From the NCBI RefSeq assembly GCF_900465055.1, contig NZ_LS483250.1:1178001-1242000 (forward strand): a DNA stretch of 64,000 nucleotides, read 5' to 3'. The stretch comes from Moritella yayanosii. GTDB taxonomy: Bacteria > Pseudomonadota > Gammaproteobacteria > Enterobacterales > Moritellaceae. The notes below the pieces were generated by a model that worked only from the letters and a program-made list of their open reading frames with translations, searched no databases and was not told where the DNA came from. How positions within the stretch are numbered: the stretch's first letter is position 1; every line of letters begins with the position of its first letter. The position numbers were made by a program, and so were the translations under genes. Positions 51,716-62,055 of this stretch are shown one piece after another.

Positions 51716-53989
51716 ATGAATAAGAATTTACTAGTTACAAAACGCAGCGGTAAGCAAGAAACGATCGATCTTGAAAAGATCCACCGCGTGATCAAATGGG
51801 CAGCCAAAGGATTGGATCATGTATCAGTATCACTGGTCGAGTTAAAATCTCACATCCAATTTTATGACGGTATTCGCACTGAAGATATACATGAAACCAT
51901 GATCAAGGCTGCGGCGGATTTAATTAGTGAAGAAGCGCCAGATTACCAATATCTGTCGGCGCGTTTAGCCGTATTCCACCTACGTAAGAAAGCATACGGT
52001 AAATTTGAACCACCTGCGCTTTATGACCATGTGAAATTCAATGTTGATGCGCTACGTTATGATGCACATCTACTTGCTGATTATACTGCTGAAGAATTCG
52101 CCGAAATGGATGAGTTCGTTGATCACTGGCGTGACATGAACTTCTCTTACGCTGCGATTAAACAGTTAGAAGGTAAATACCTACTACAAAACCGTGTTAC
52201 TGGTGCCATCTTCGAAAGCCCACAATTTCTATATATCTTAGTAGCGGCGAGCTTATTTGCCACTTACGACAAATCTGTGCGTATGGACTATGTTCGCCGT
52301 TTCTACGAAGCAACATCAACCTTTAAGATCTCATTACCAACGCCAATTATGGCGGGTGTGCGTACTCCTACGCGTCAATTCAGCTCGTGTGTACTGATTG
52401 AGTGTGACGATAGTCTTGATTCTATCAATGCAGTATCTAACTCTATTGTTAAATATGTGTCGCAACGTGCGGGTATCGGTATCAATGCAGGTCGTATTCG
52501 TGCACTAGGTAGCTCAATCCGTGGTGGCGAAGCATTCCATACTGGTTGTATCCCATTCTACAAACACTTCCAGACAGCCGTTAAATCTTGCTCTCAAGGT
52601 GGCGTTCGTGGTGGTGCAGCAACATTATTCTACCCATTATGGCACTTAGAAGTTGAATCACTGCTTGTACTTAAGAATAACCGGGGTGTTGAAGAAAACC
52701 GCGTACGTCATCTTGACTACGGCGTGCAACTTAACCGTTTAATGTACCAACGTTTAATTGATAACAAAAACATTACCTTATTTAGCCCATCTGATGTTGA
52801 TGGTTTATATGATGCATTCTTCCAAGATCAGGATGAATTCGAGCGTCTATACACGCTTTACGAACAAGACCCATCAATTCGCAAGCAAACGATTAAAGCC
52901 AGCGAACTGTTTGCTTTACTCATGCAAGAACGTGCAAGTACCGGTCGTATCTACATTCAGAATGTGGATCACTGCAATACCCACAGCCCATTTGACCCAG
53001 CTGTAGCTCCGATAAGACAAAGTAACTTATGTCTAGAAATTGCTCTGCCAACGAAACCAATGCAACACCCTGGTGATGAAGATGGTGAAATTGCGCTATG
53101 TACATTATCAGCGTTCAACCTTGGTGCAATTAAAGACCTAAGTGAATTAGAAAATCTTGCAGACCTTGCAGTTCGCGCACTCGATAGCTTACTTGATTAC
53201 CAAGACTACCCAATGCCAGCGGCTGAAAAGTCGACAATGGCGCGTCGTTCATTAGGTATAGGCGTGATTAACTTCGCATACTACCTTGCAAAAAATGGGG
53301 TTAAATACTCAGACGGAAGTGCCAACAACTTAACGCATAGAACATTTGAAGCAATTCAATTCTATCTATTAAAAGCGTCAATGAACCTATCGAAAGAACG
53401 TGGTCCATGTTTAGCATTTCATGAAACAACTTACGCTCAAGGTATTTTACCAATTGATACCTATAAATCATCGTTAGATGAGATCTGTGATGAAGCATTA
53501 CACCTAGACTGGGAAACATTACGTAGCGAAATTAAAGAACACGGCTTACGTAACTCAACGCTAACCGCATTGATGCCATCAGAAACATCAAGCCAGATTT
53601 CAAATGCGACAAACGGTATTGAGCCACCTCGTGGTTTAATCAGTATTAAAGCAAGTAAAGACGGTATCTTGAAACAAGTGGTACCTGATTACGAAAATCT
53701 ACGTGATAGCTACGAGTTACTTTGGGACATTCCAAGTAATACCGGTTATTTACAACTGGTTGGTTTGATGCAGAAATTCGTTGACCAAGCGATTTCAGCT
53801 AACACTAACTATGATCCACAACGTTTCCCAGGGCAAAAAGTACCAATGACAACGTTGTTAACCGACCTGATGTTAGCGTATAAGTACGGCCTAAAAACGC
53901 TTTACTACCATAACACCCGTGACGGTGCATCCGACGTAGATGTCGTTAAAGAAGACGAGGACTGTGAAGGCGGCGCATGTAAGATCTAA
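51716..53989 (+). CDS. nrdA: Ribonucleoside-diphosphate reductase class Ia, alpha subunit
   Basis: The 757-residue protein matches E. coli NrdA in numbering. The ATP-cone occupies about 1-95, Cys225 lies in QFSSCVLIECDD, the other active-site Cys are in SNLCLEI and EIALCTLSAFN, and the redox tail has Cys750 and Cys755 (CEGGACKI). It reduces NDPs to dNDPs with NrdB. It leads the nrdAB-yfaE operon. Confidence 0.97.
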   Translation: MNKNLLVTKRSGKQETIDLEKIHRVIKWAAKGLDHVSVSLVELKSHIQFYDGIRTEDIHETMIKAAADLISEEAPDYQYLSARLAVFHLRKKAYGKFEPPALYDHVKFNVDALRYDAHLLADYTAEEFAEMDEFVDHWRDMNFSYAAIKQLEGKYLLQNRVTGAIFESPQFLYILVAASLFATYDKSVRMDYVRRFYEATSTFKISLPTPIMAGVRTPTRQFSSCVLIECDDSLDSINAVSNSIVKYVSQRAGIGINAGRIRALGSSIRGGEAFHTGCIPFYKHFQTAVKSCSQGGVRGGAATLFYPLWHLEVESLLVLKNNRGVEENRVRHLDYGVQLNRLMYQRLIDNKNITLFSPSDVDGLYDAFFQDQDEFERLYTLYEQDPSIRKQTIKASELFALLMQERASTGRIYIQNVDHCNTHSPFDPAVAPIRQSNLCLEIALPTKPMQHPGDEDGEIALCTLSAFNLGAIKDLSELENLADLAVRALDSLLDYQDYPMPAAEKSTMARRSLGIGVINFAYYLAKNGVKYSDGSANNLTHRTFEAIQFYLLKASMNLSKERGPCLAFHETTYAQGILPIDTYKSSLDEICDEALHLDWETLRSEIKEHGLRNSTLTALMPSETSSQISNATNGIEPPRGLISIKASKDGILKQVVPDYENLRDSYELLWDIPSNTGYLQLVGLMQKFVDQAISANTNYDPQRFPGQKVPMTTLLTDLMLAYKYGLKTLYYHNTRDGASDVDVVKEDEDCEGGACKI

Positions 53990-54069
53990 ACAATCATATT
54001 ACATATAACCTACACCCTTTCATTTGGCAGCTTAGGCTGCCAATTTAATGTATAAAATAGAGATGACCA

Positions 54070-55200
54070 ATGAGTTACACTACTTTTTGCCAAACCCCAA
54101 ATGATCAATTAAAAGAACCCATGTTTTTCGGCCAACATGTTAACGTTTCCCGCTTTGACCAACAAAAATATGAAATTTTTGAAAAGTTAATTGAACGTCA
54201 GTTATCATTTTTTTGGCGACCAGAAGAAGTTGATGTAAGTAAAGACCGTATTGATTATCAACAATTACCTGATCACGAAAAACACATTTTTATCAGTAAC
54301 CTGAAATACCAAACATTATTAGACAGTATTCAAGGCCGCTCTCCTAACGTTGCATTTTTACCACTAGTGTCACTACCAGAACTAGAAACTTGGATCGAAA
54401 CCTGGTCATTCAGTGAAACTATTCACTCACGCTCGTACACCCATATTATTCGTAATATTATTAACGACCCATCAGAAGTATTCGATGATATCGTTGCCAA
54501 TGAAGAGATCCTAAAACGCGCCAAAGACATTGCCGGTTATTACGATGACTTAATCAATGCGACTCAACAACTACACCAACTTGGTGAAGGCTCACATGTC
54601 ATAAACGGTGAAACCATTGTCGTTAGCCAGCGTGCTGTGAAGAAGAAGCTATACCTAGCAATGGTATCGGTAAACGTACTTGAAGCGGTCCGTTTCTATG
54701 TCAGTTTTGCTTGTTCTTTCGCTTTTGCAGAACGTGAATTAATGGAAGGTAACGCTAAAATCATCAAGCTTATTGCCCGTGATGAAGCCCTGCATTTAAC
54801 CGGTACCCAGCACATTCTAAACTTAATGGCGGACGGTAAAGACGACCCTGAGATGCAAGAGATCTCGATTGAGTGCTTCCAAGAAACACAAAAAATCTTT
54901 ACCGATGCAGCGCAGCAAGAAAAAGAATGGGCAGAATATCTGTTCAAAGATGGGTCTATGATAGGCTTGAATAAAGATATTCTTTCTGATTATATTGAAT
55001 ACATTACCAATATCCGTATGGCGGCCGTTGGTCTACCTGTGGCGTTTGAAGTGAAAAGCAACCCACTACCGTGGATCAATGCTTGGTTAATCTCTGATAA
55101 CGTACAAGTTGCACCACAAGAGTCAGAAATCAGCTCATACCTAGTTGGTCAAATTAACGCTGAAATCAACCACGCAGATATTGGTTCATTCGTTTTATAA
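54070..55200 (+). CDS. nrdB: Ribonucleoside-diphosphate reductase class Ia, beta subunit
   Basis: A 376-residue di-iron subunit. The radical tyrosine is Tyr123 in RSYTHIIRN, with iron ligands Asp85, Glu116 and His119 and further ones in the second helix pair ([12 protein letters not shown]). The C-terminal tail ends ADIGSFVL and binds NrdA. It lies 80 nt after nrdA and overlaps yfaE by one base (TAATG), so the last two proteins are translationally coupled. Confidence 0.97.
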   Translation: MSYTTFCQTPNDQLKEPMFFGQHVNVSRFDQQKYEIFEKLIERQLSFFWRPEEVDVSKDRIDYQQLPDHEKHIFISNLKYQTLLDSIQGRSPNVAFLPLVSLPELETWIETWSFSETIHSRSYTHIIRNIINDPSEVFDDIVANEEILKRAKDIAGYYDDLINATQQLHQLGEGSHVINGETIVVSQRAVKKKLYLAMVSVNVLEAVRFYVSFACSFAFAERELMEGNAKIIKLIARDEALHLTGTQHILNLMADGKDDPEMQEISIECFQETQKIFTDAAQQEKEWAEYLFKDGSMIGLNKDILSDYIEYITNIRMAAVGLPVAFEVKSNPLPWINAWLISDNVQVAPQESEISSYLVGQINAEINHADIGSFVL

Positions 55201-55463
55201 TGCCGATTACGCTGACAACTGATTCAGGGAGCTTTCAGGTTTCAAGCCAAGATAGCTCTCTGCTCGATACACTTGAGCGCACTGGACATCAAATTGAATA
55301 CCAGTGCCGCCAGGGTTATTGTGGCGCTTGCCGCACGATACTCACTTCCGGCACAGTGACTTATACAACTGATCCGTTAGCCACCGTGGCACCCGGTTCG
55401 ATATTACCTTGTTGCTGCAAAGCAGATAGTGATATTAAACTTACCGTGACAGCGGTTATATAA
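55200..55463 (+). CDS. yfaE: 2Fe-2S ferredoxin for NrdB cluster maintenance
   Basis: An 87-residue plant-type ferredoxin with cluster ligands Cys36, Cys41 and Cys44 (CRQGYCGAC) and one of the Cys in ILPCCCKAD (71-73), as in YfaE. YfaE reduces the NrdB di-iron centre and helps regenerate its tyrosyl radical. It shares the A of its ATG with the nrdB stop. Confidence 0.95.
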   Translation: MPITLTTDSGSFQVSSQDSSLLDTLERTGHQIEYQCRQGYCGACRTILTSGTVTYTTDPLATVAPGSILPCCCKADSDIKLTVTAVI

Positions 55464-55619
55464 CGGTTGCAGCATAATATACTCGACACTTATACAATAC
55501 AACTCTCAATACCTTACAAGATTGAGTGTGATTTACTTTGCAAAACCACAAAACCTTACCCATACTCCTTTCAATAACGCACAGAACTTCAAAGGCGTAT
55601 TTAAACATAGGACAACTTT

Positions 55620-56462
55620 ATGCTAGATGATTTAGTTGGGATCGGAATGCGTCCAGCGCATTATGAGCAACTCACCAATAGCCAAGTGGATATAGGCTGG
55701 CTAGAAGTTCACAGTGAAAATCACTTTGAGACTAATTCAGAGGCGACTTATTACTTAGATAAAGCCAGTGACCGCTACCCTATCAGTTTACACGGTGTCG
55801 GCTTAGCACTCTCTTCTCAAGAGCTGCTTGATACCATCCATATTCATAACATTAAAAAATTGGTTGACCGTTATCAGCCATTTTGTATATCAGAGCATTT
55901 AGGTTGGAGTTCAATTGCTGGCCAGCATTATAGCGATGCGTCGCCAGTATCCTATACAGAAGAGAACTTAAAGCATGTTATTGGGCGTATAGCGCAAATT
56001 CAACAAATTTTAGGCCAAGCAATTGCAATCGAAAATCCCGCCTGTTATAGCAAAAATAAAAACAACACCCTAACCGAAGCCGCCTTTTTAACCGAGTTAC
56101 AAGCCGCCACAAACTGTACAATATTACTCGATATTAACAATGTTCATATCAGTAGTCACCAGCTTGAATTCAACCCTTATGATTACTTAGCATCGATACC
56201 AAGCCATATCGTCAGCGAGATCCACCTCTCTGGTAGCAATAAACTATTAAAAAATAACCGCATCACCTTCGACCAAGAACATAGCCAGAAAGTAACACCC
56301 GAAGTATGGCAGCTATTTGAATATTACTTACAGCATTGCAACACAATCCCGACCTTGATTGAATGGGATGCTAATATCCCCCGGCTCGGCGAATTACTAC
56401 ATGAAGCATCTACGGCGCAAAGAATGATACTTAAATCGCAACACTTTAAAAACGCATGTTAA
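55620..56462 (+). CDS. MNIO (DUF692) family multinuclear iron oxidase, no partner nearby
   Basis: This 280-residue TIM-barrel protein has the family residues in order: GIGMRP at the start, WLEVHSENHF, the metal His in SLHGVGL and SEHLGW, Glu in IAIENP, DINNVHIS, EIHLSG and LIEWD near the end. Characterised members (MbnB, TglH, ApyH-type and bufferin enzymes) oxidise cysteines of ribosomal peptides with a multi-iron centre. Here neither a Cys-rich precursor nor a DUF2063/HvfC partner is adjacent. The 156-nt gap upstream and the 140-nt gap downstream hold no likely small ORF. Confidence 0.85.
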   Translation: MLDDLVGIGMRPAHYEQLTNSQVDIGWLEVHSENHFETNSEATYYLDKASDRYPISLHGVGLALSSQELLDTIHIHNIKKLVDRYQPFCISEHLGWSSIAGQHYSDASPVSYTEENLKHVIGRIAQIQQILGQAIAIENPACYSKNKNNTLTEAAFLTELQAATNCTILLDINNVHISSHQLEFNPYDYLASIPSHIVSEIHLSGSNKLLKNNRITFDQEHSQKVTPEVWQLFEYYLQHCNTIPTLIEWDANIPRLGELLHEASTAQRMILKSQHFKNAC

Positions 56463-56602
56463 TCCGACATCAATTTACCAGCCATTAACTCGCCTGCTTA
56501 AGTGAGTGCGGTGTTCATCAAATTTGCCTTTTAGCGTGATTTTTTAAGGTATTAAAACCAACTATACGCTTTGATTTACTTTCGCGAATCAAAATAAAAC
56601 CG

Positions 56603-56809
56603 TTAAACCTTGTCGCGAGGTGCACCTTCATCGCATTTTTTACAGTTAAGTTCATACCCTAACATAGATTCACGTCCATCGACGGTAACAACCCACGGGC
56701 GACAAAACCAAGGTGGGTTGTGGCGAACATGCTGAAAATGATCACATGCTAGTTCAGCTACCCAATCATCCTCTTCATCTTTGTGATAACCAACAATAGG
56801 TTGTTTCAT
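56603..56809 (-). CDS. DUF3565 small zinc-ribbon-like protein
   Basis: A 68-residue protein with the family pattern MKQPIVGYHKDEEDDWVAELACDHFQHVRHNPPW and a C-terminal Cys-x2-Cys (CKKC). Paired with the earlier His/Cys residues, this could bind a metal. A GGAGAG site sets the ATG at 56809; a TTG codon 12 nt upstream is unlikely. No function is known to me. Confidence 0.8.
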   Translation of the reverse strand: MKQPIVGYHKDEEDDWVAELACDHFQHVRHNPPWFCRPWVVTVDGRESMLGYELNCKKCDEGAPRDKV

Positions 56810-57012
56810 TTTACTCTCCAATCAAATCATTTCCTAATTTACACTAAATAACGCGTTAAAGGATATAGATTAATTGAGTAATGCTTGTATTCTCAGTACA
56901 ATAAAAACCACTTTCGAAAATGTTAAGTAATTACGCAGAACAATGCATTCATACCAACTTTGATGAGTAAATACCGCGAGTTCGTATTAATTACCACGAT
57001 TAGGAATACATC

Positions 57013-57765
57013 ATGCTCGTCGAAACTTTACTGCCCTTCATGGCCATAATAGCTGTCGCAACCTACGTACAAAGTGTCGCAGGCTTTGCTTTAGGCATGA
57101 TAGTCATGGGGACAGTGACTACGTTTAATTTAGTTCCCATTGCATTTACTTCAGTTGTAATTAGTTTTGTTACCTTAATTAATAGTATCTTTATACTGAA
57201 AGGCTCTATTCAACAACTCAATAAACGATTGATATTATTAACCGTTGCGGGGATGCTGCCAGGTTTAATTATTGGTTTAACATTACTTGAATTCTTAAGC
57301 AGTGAATACAACCAAATGTTACAAAATATCCTTGGTGTCGCCATTATTGGAGCCGGTATTAGCATGATTGTACAATCACCACATAAAGATCGCCAACAAT
57401 CTCGTGAAGGTATGTTCTTTGGTGCTGGCACTGCGTCGGGTATTTTGACTGGTATGTTTAGTATGGGTGGTCCGCCACTGGTTTATATCTTCTATCGTCA
57501 ACCTTTTACACTCAACCTCATTCGTTTATATCTATTAAGCATTTTCTTTGTTAGCTCTATCAGCCGAATTACGATGGTCGGTATTCAAGGCGGACTGACC
57601 ATCGACATGCTGTTATTCGCAATAATTTGTATACCGGTTGTACTTGGAGTCAGCTGGATTGCTAGACGTTATCCACCGCCGATCAGCTTAGATACCATGC
57701 GTAAAATTGCGTTCTGCATGTTAATGGTTATTGGCGTGAGCTTACTTATTAATTCAAATCATTAA
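57013..57765 (+). CDS. TauE/SafE (TSUP) family sulfite/anion permease
   Basis: A 250-residue membrane protein with seven or eight helices in two repeats, with YVQSVAGFALGMIVMG in the first half and SGILTGMFSMGGPPLVYIF in the second, the characteristic TSUP turns. Members move sulfite, sulfonates or related anions across the inner membrane. The gene is alone here, so the substrate is open. Confidence 0.88.
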   Translation: MLVETLLPFMAIIAVATYVQSVAGFALGMIVMGTVTTFNLVPIAFTSVVISFVTLINSIFILKGSIQQLNKRLILLTVAGMLPGLIIGLTLLEFLSSEYNQMLQNILGVAIIGAGISMIVQSPHKDRQQSREGMFFGAGTASGILTGMFSMGGPPLVYIFYRQPFTLNLIRLYLLSIFFVSSISRITMVGIQGGLTIDMLLFAIICIPVVLGVSWIARRYPPPISLDTMRKIAFCMLMVIGVSLLINSNH

Positions 57766-57922
57766 TACCAAGTCCTGACTTTACTGTCTTGATGACCGAT
57801 AGGCCGGCCAAACTAACCTCAGTATTAAGCTCGATCCCGTTAGGGTATTTAGCGATGTTTTTAATCACGGTATTACTGTTTAACGCTATGCGTCTACCGC
57901 TGATCATGGCGGCTATTACCCA

Positions 57923-58351
57923 CTACTTAACAATAACCGTTATTTTTTTCGACATTAGCGGCTGGTCATGGGGTACATGTGCATAATTCCCCAACAGTAA
58001 CTGCAAAGTATGCTTACCCGGTTTTAGTGTTAGTTGGGTTTCCGTTTGACCACCACCAAAATGGCGTACTTTATCTGTCGCTTGTAACGGTTTAGTCAAA
58101 TTTGGCAACACCTTAGTATCAATAAGCAAGTGGTGATGCGCCGTTTTAACGCGATCGATTCCCGCAGGTGCAATACCCATTCCACGTAAACCAAACCTAA
58201 CCGTAAATGTTGGTGACACAATGTCTCCGTCTACCGGATTAATAATGTATACACTGGCGCCTGACGGGGTTGTATTTCCTGACTCCTGTTGCAATGCAAA
58301 CACATTAAAACTCACCATAAACAATACCAATAATAATGATTTTCTTAACAT
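57923..58351 (-). CDS. DUF4399 secreted protein
   Basis: A ~142-residue periplasmic protein with a signal peptide (LLLVLFMVSFNVFA). It has the motif order INPVDGDIVSPTFTVRFGLRGMGIAPAG, then TAHHHLLID and RHFGGGQTETQLTLKPGKHTLQLLLGNYAHVPH, which marks DUF4399. Clustered His residues suggest metal binding. The ATG at 58351 follows GGGG and gives a normal signal peptide; the ATG at 58384 is possible but worse. The function is unknown. Confidence 0.82.
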   Translation of the reverse strand: MLRKSLLLVLFMVSFNVFALQQESGNTTPSGASVYIINPVDGDIVSPTFTVRFGLRGMGIAPAGIDRVKTAHHHLLIDTKVLPNLTKPLQATDKVRHFGGGQTETQLTLKPGKHTLQLLLGNYAHVPHDQPLMSKKITVIVK

Positions 58352-58445
58352 ACTTAGCGCCCCATTAATGAATGTTTTCACCATCTTGCATTAATTGTAG
58401 ACCACGCCAAAAATTATAAACAATAATCTCCAATTGCAGGTAATC

Positions 58446-58497
58446 AAAAACCGCTGATAAGTTACTATTCTAAGTAACCTAGCTCAGCGGTTTTTTG
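58446..58497 (-). terminator. Long hairpin terminator of trhO
   Basis: A 12-bp outer stem (58446-58457 with TCAGCGG and T-run arm ending 58497) encloses a second small hairpin (AGTTACT/AAGTAAC). It gives a T run on either side and lies 27 nt after the trhO stop on the minus strand. Confidence 0.75.
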
Positions 58498-58523
58498 TTT
58501 AAAGCATGTCTAAACTTAACGTA

Positions 58524-59528
58524 TTACTTCGCGTTTTGCTCTGCTTTCTTCTTGGCTTTTTCTGCACGACGTTCATCGATAATGTGTTTAATTCCACCAC
58601 CGATATGTGACTCACCACGTTGCTCAGCTAATTCCATTTGACGTTCACGTTCTGCAAAACGGCTACGCTGTGTATCAGATACTTGATCGTGGCAACGGTG
58701 ACAACTAAGGCCTTTCACGTAATGTTCACTTTGCATTTCGTCTTGCGTTAACGGATAACGACAAGCGAAACATTGGTCACATTCGCCTTGTTCTAGATCG
58801 TGATTTACGGAAACACGCGCATCGAATACAAAGCACTCACCTTCCCACATTGTTTCTTCTTTTGGCACTTCTTCAAGATACTTAAGAATACCGCCTTCTA
58901 AATGATAAACTTCGTCAAAACCTTGCTCTTTTAAATACGCAGTAGATTTTTCACAACGAATACCACCGGTACAATACATAGCTACTTTCTTGTGCTTATT
59001 TTTATCTAAGTTGTTTTTAACATACTCAGGGAATTCACGGAAAGTGGTAGTATTTGGATTTACTGCGTTTTGGAATGTACCGATCTCAATTTCATAATCG
59101 TTACGCGTATCAATCAAAATCACGTCAGGATCAGAAATAAGTGCATTCCAATCTTTCGGTTTTACATACGTGCCAACCACTTGGTTCGGATCAATACCTT
59201 CAACACCCATAGTTACGATCTCTTTTTTCAACTTAACCTTAGTACGTAAGAACGGATTCTCATCGTTATAAGATTCTTTGAAAGAGATTTCGCCCAGACT
59301 TGGGTCTTGAGATAAAAAGCTTAATACAGCATCAATACCTGCTTGTGGCCCTGCAATTGTACCGTTAATACCCTCAGCCGCTAATAACAGCGTACCGCGA
59401 ACATCTTGGCTTTCCATTTTTGCTAATAAAGGCGCGCGTAACACTTCGAAATTTTCTAAACGTACGAATTTATATAATGCACAAACGGTAATCTGAGCAG
59501 TATTATTGGTAGTGATTGGTGCTGACAT
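58524..59528 (-). CDS. trhO: tRNA uridine(34) hydroxylase (rhodanese family)
   Basis: A ~334-residue protein. It has an N-terminal acylphosphatase-like part, a rhodanese domain (about 125-220) with the catalytic Cys in [11 protein letters not shown], and a C-terminal Cys-rich zinc-like part ([17 protein letters not shown]). It hydroxylates U34 of tRNAs for ho5U and its derivatives. The ATG at 59528 has GGGGA at proper distance; an upstream ATG (59543) overlaps that site. Confidence 0.94.
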   Translation of the reverse strand: MSAPITTNNTAQITVCALYKFVRLENFEVLRAPLLAKMESQDVRGTLLLAAEGINGTIAGPQAGIDAVLSFLSQDPSLGEISFKESYNDENPFLRTKVKLKKEIVTMGVEGIDPNQVVGTYVKPKDWNALISDPDVILIDTRNDYEIEIGTFQNAVNPNTTTFREFPEYVKNNLDKNKHKKVAMYCTGGIRCEKSTAYLKEQGFDEVYHLEGGILKYLEEVPKEETMWEGECFVFDARVSVNHDLEQGECDQCFACRYPLTQDEMQSEHYVKGLSCHRCHDQVSDTQRSRFAERERQMELAEQRGESHIGGGIKHIIDERRAEKAKKKAEQNAK

Positions 59529-59831
59529 TTGGTTATTCCCCATTGAGCTAACTGGAACGTAAATCCAGAGCTGTAGATTAAGGCGCGATGGTAACAGAAA
59601 GGCGATATAGCGACCAGTAAAACTGATTTAGATCAATGTAATTAATCATTACCGGGCCAAATACTATATGGCGCCCTCCTTTATCTGGCATGCCAATGCA
59701 ACTTAGCTAGGGTATTCTTAACAAAGTACACAGACCCTATTTTGGTAATCGAAACGAAATGAAACGCAAAGTTATATTGAACTATACTCTGGTATAACAT
59801 TCCTAAACTTGATCAATAAAAGGATAGTGTA

Positions 59832-60371
59832 ATGAGCGTTACATCCTATATTTTAGGTTCCATATTACTTTGCAGTAGTTTTACAACTACAGCATATGAC
59901 GACAGTAAATCCCAAAAGTTACTCAAAGATGCCTTGAGTGCTGCGCCTATCACCTTGCGAAGTAAAGTAACCGTACTGGATTGGGACCACAAGGTATTAA
60001 AACAAGGCTCGAATAACTACACCTGTTTTCCTACGCCGCCTCACCTAAAAGGTAAAGCCCCGATGTGTTTAGATGGTCCTTGGCGGGCATGGGCTGACGC
60101 ATGGATGAACAAAAAACCATTCCAAGCTAAAGCCATGGGTATCTCGTATATGCTCGCTGGTGACGAAGGGGCAAGTAATATCGACCCTTACGCTAAAGGA
60201 AAAAAAAGTGACAATCAATGGATCAAAGAAGGCCCGCATTTAATGATCATAACCCCCGATAAAACCCTACTCGATTCACTACCGACAGATCCACGTAATG
60301 GGGGACCCTATGTGATGTGGAAAGGAACACCCTATATTCATATCATGATCCCTGTTGCTACAAAGAAATAA
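59832..60371 (+). CDS. Secreted protein of unknown function
   Basis: A 179-residue protein with a signal peptide (about 1-21, SSFTTTAYD). The mature part has a Cys pair (CFPTPP and MCLDGP, likely disulfide) and repeated short glycine/proline motifs (KGKAPMCLDGPWRAWADAWM, DPRNGGPYVMWKGTPYIHIMIP). It looks conserved and folded, but I do not know the family. AAAGGA lies eight nt before the ATG. It stands alone between promoter-sized gaps. Confidence 0.65.
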   Translation: MSVTSYILGSILLCSSFTTTAYDDSKSQKLLKDALSAAPITLRSKVTVLDWDHKVLKQGSNNYTCFPTPPHLKGKAPMCLDGPWRAWADAWMNKKPFQAKAMGISYMLAGDEGASNIDPYAKGKKSDNQWIKEGPHLMIITPDKTLLDSLPTDPRNGGPYVMWKGTPYIHIMIPVATKK

Positions 60372-60482
60372 GACTGATTGAAGTCGTACAATACAGAGTT
60401 AAATCAAGAATTAAATACTAGGGTTATCTTAAAATGATGCCACACTTGCATCATACGAACAAATTAGCCACGGTCAGTCAGT

Positions 60483-60830
60483 ATGATATTAAATAATCTA
60501 AAAGTTATATTCATTTTTGTTACTTGTTTAACACTTTCGGCTTGTAGCCTATTCGATATCCAGCAGCTCGACGATAAAACAAAAATCGTTAAAATTTACG
60601 ATGCATTCGAGCATATTGAACAATGCCAATTCATCAATGAACTCGTTGGCTCTGAAGGCACTTGGTACAGCTATTTATTTGTTTCCAACAAAGACCTCAC
60701 ACTTGGCAGTATTAATGATTTAAAAAACCAAGCGAATGCAATGGGCGCTAACGCGGTCCACATTCAATATAGCTTGGATTTTAATACATCGGTGACCTTT
60801 TTTGCCCAAGCATATGACTGTGCGCAATAA
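60483..60830 (+). CDS. DUF4156-like lipoprotein
   Basis: A 115-residue lipoprotein with lipobox LSAC (Cys21). The mature part has the family-like run LKNQANAMGANAVHIQY near residues 82-98 and two further Cys that may pair. Such small lipoproteins have no assigned role. It is separated from the neighbouring secreted protein by about 110 nt. Confidence 0.75.
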   Translation: MILNNLKVIFIFVTCLTLSACSLFDIQQLDDKTKIVKIYDAFEHIEQCQFINELVGSEGTWYSYLFVSNKDLTLGSINDLKNQANAMGANAVHIQYSLDFNTSVTFFAQAYDCAQ

Positions 60831-60842
60831 CTCACGTGATAA

Positions 60843-61763
60843 TTAACGGCCGTAATAACTAATTAAGCGAAAGACACCGCCAACTTCTGTTCTGAAGTTA
60901 TTGGCTTGATTAAATTCAACAAATGGTTCTACCTCACAGTACATCCATGACTTATAGATGAGATTCCGATAACGAATTGAAATGAAGTAATTTTCATTCG
61001 AAATATCTTCTGAATTATTACTTCTATTGTATTGAACGCCGCTGACGAGCAGTTGATTTTTTCCCGTCGATTTGATGTGATAAAAACCAATTTTTCGCCG
61101 TGTATTTGATTCTGTCTGAATTTTCTGCCAACTTGCGGATAAAGACAGATAGCTTTTTTCAAGCTGGTAGGCTGCAACCGTTTTTATACTTGGCTCCCAA
61201 CCGTCTTGTAAAAAATAGTCCAAGCGAGGTTGCAAACTTAAATCAACCTGTTGAACTCGCCAGTTAAACTGTACTTCACTGCGAAGATAGACCTGACTAC
61301 GACTGAATCCGACTCTATTTTTAACCTGCCATTTTTGATTAAACTGCTTGATGTATTGAAAAGCAACATTGACACCGTCTTGATTGTCTTGGATATGATT
61401 AGATTCATAATCTAACAAGTGTTCATCTTCATCGTCGTCATTATCAATCACCAAAGCAAACCTTTCATTCCATTGGGGTAAATGCAAAGAAACTTTAAAA
61501 TTGACATCAACATCATCTAAATCTGCGGTGCGAGGTAACCAAGATAATTGTAAATAACCCTTAGCAGAAGCCCTGTCATTGCTATTATCATCACTGTCAT
61601 TACTACCAATAGCATCTAACCAAGAAGCCGTGCCTTGCATCATAGTATTGACCTGATTTTGTAGAACGTCAGCCCTTGGTAACTCACTTTTCACTGACGG
61701 TACCTCTTCAGACAACGCCATAAAAGAGATAATTAAACAACTACAGGCGACAATTAACTTCAT
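60843..61763 (-). CDS. Probable outer-membrane beta-barrel protein, unknown function
   Basis: A ~306-residue protein with a signal peptide (LIVACSCLIISFMALS). Alternating hydrophobic and polar strands run from about residue 70 to the end (GYLQLSWLP, VNFKVSLHLP, YLRSEVQFNWRV, LYVSGVQYNR-like), with acidic loops (DNDDDEDE) and a last strand GGVFRLISYYGR. This fits a small barrel of about 10-12 strands. An in-frame GTG lies 12 nt upstream. I do not recognise it. Confidence 0.55.
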   Translation of the reverse strand: MKLIVACSCLIISFMALSEEVPSVKSELPRADVLQNQVNTMMQGTASWLDAIGSNDSDDNSNDRASAKGYLQLSWLPRTADLDDVDVNFKVSLHLPQWNERFALVIDNDDDEDEHLLDYESNHIQDNQDGVNVAFQYIKQFNQKWQVKNRVGFSRSQVYLRSEVQFNWRVQQVDLSLQPRLDYFLQDGWEPSIKTVAAYQLEKSYLSLSASWQKIQTESNTRRKIGFYHIKSTGKNQLLVSGVQYNRSNNSEDISNENYFISIRYRNLIYKSWMYCEVEPFVEFNQANNFRTEVGGVFRLISYYGR

Positions 61764-62055
61764 GCGCGATAACACTCTATAGGCTAGACATTGTGATGAT
61801 ACGGTAAGTAAAGTGTATTAACATTTATGTAATTAAGCCATTCGATCAGTGAGTCACGACGATGCAAACGTTTGGCGGTCAAATATCCCGGCAAACAGTG
61901 ACAACCGATACTAAAAATAACGCGAGTTCGCAAACCAAAGAACAGCGCAAAGCAAAGTTAAACCTTTATTTAAATTTCGAATTGCGATGGTAGTATTAGT
62001 GTCATATTTCGTTTCTATAATCACATCTATTATCTCGCTACCATGTAGTTTCAAA

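Noticed and set aside
57789-57986. 65-residue plus-strand ORF after the TauE/SafE gene
   Set aside because: It overlaps the 3' end of the opposite-strand DUF4399 gene, and its end is a shadow of that frame; no ribosome-binding site.
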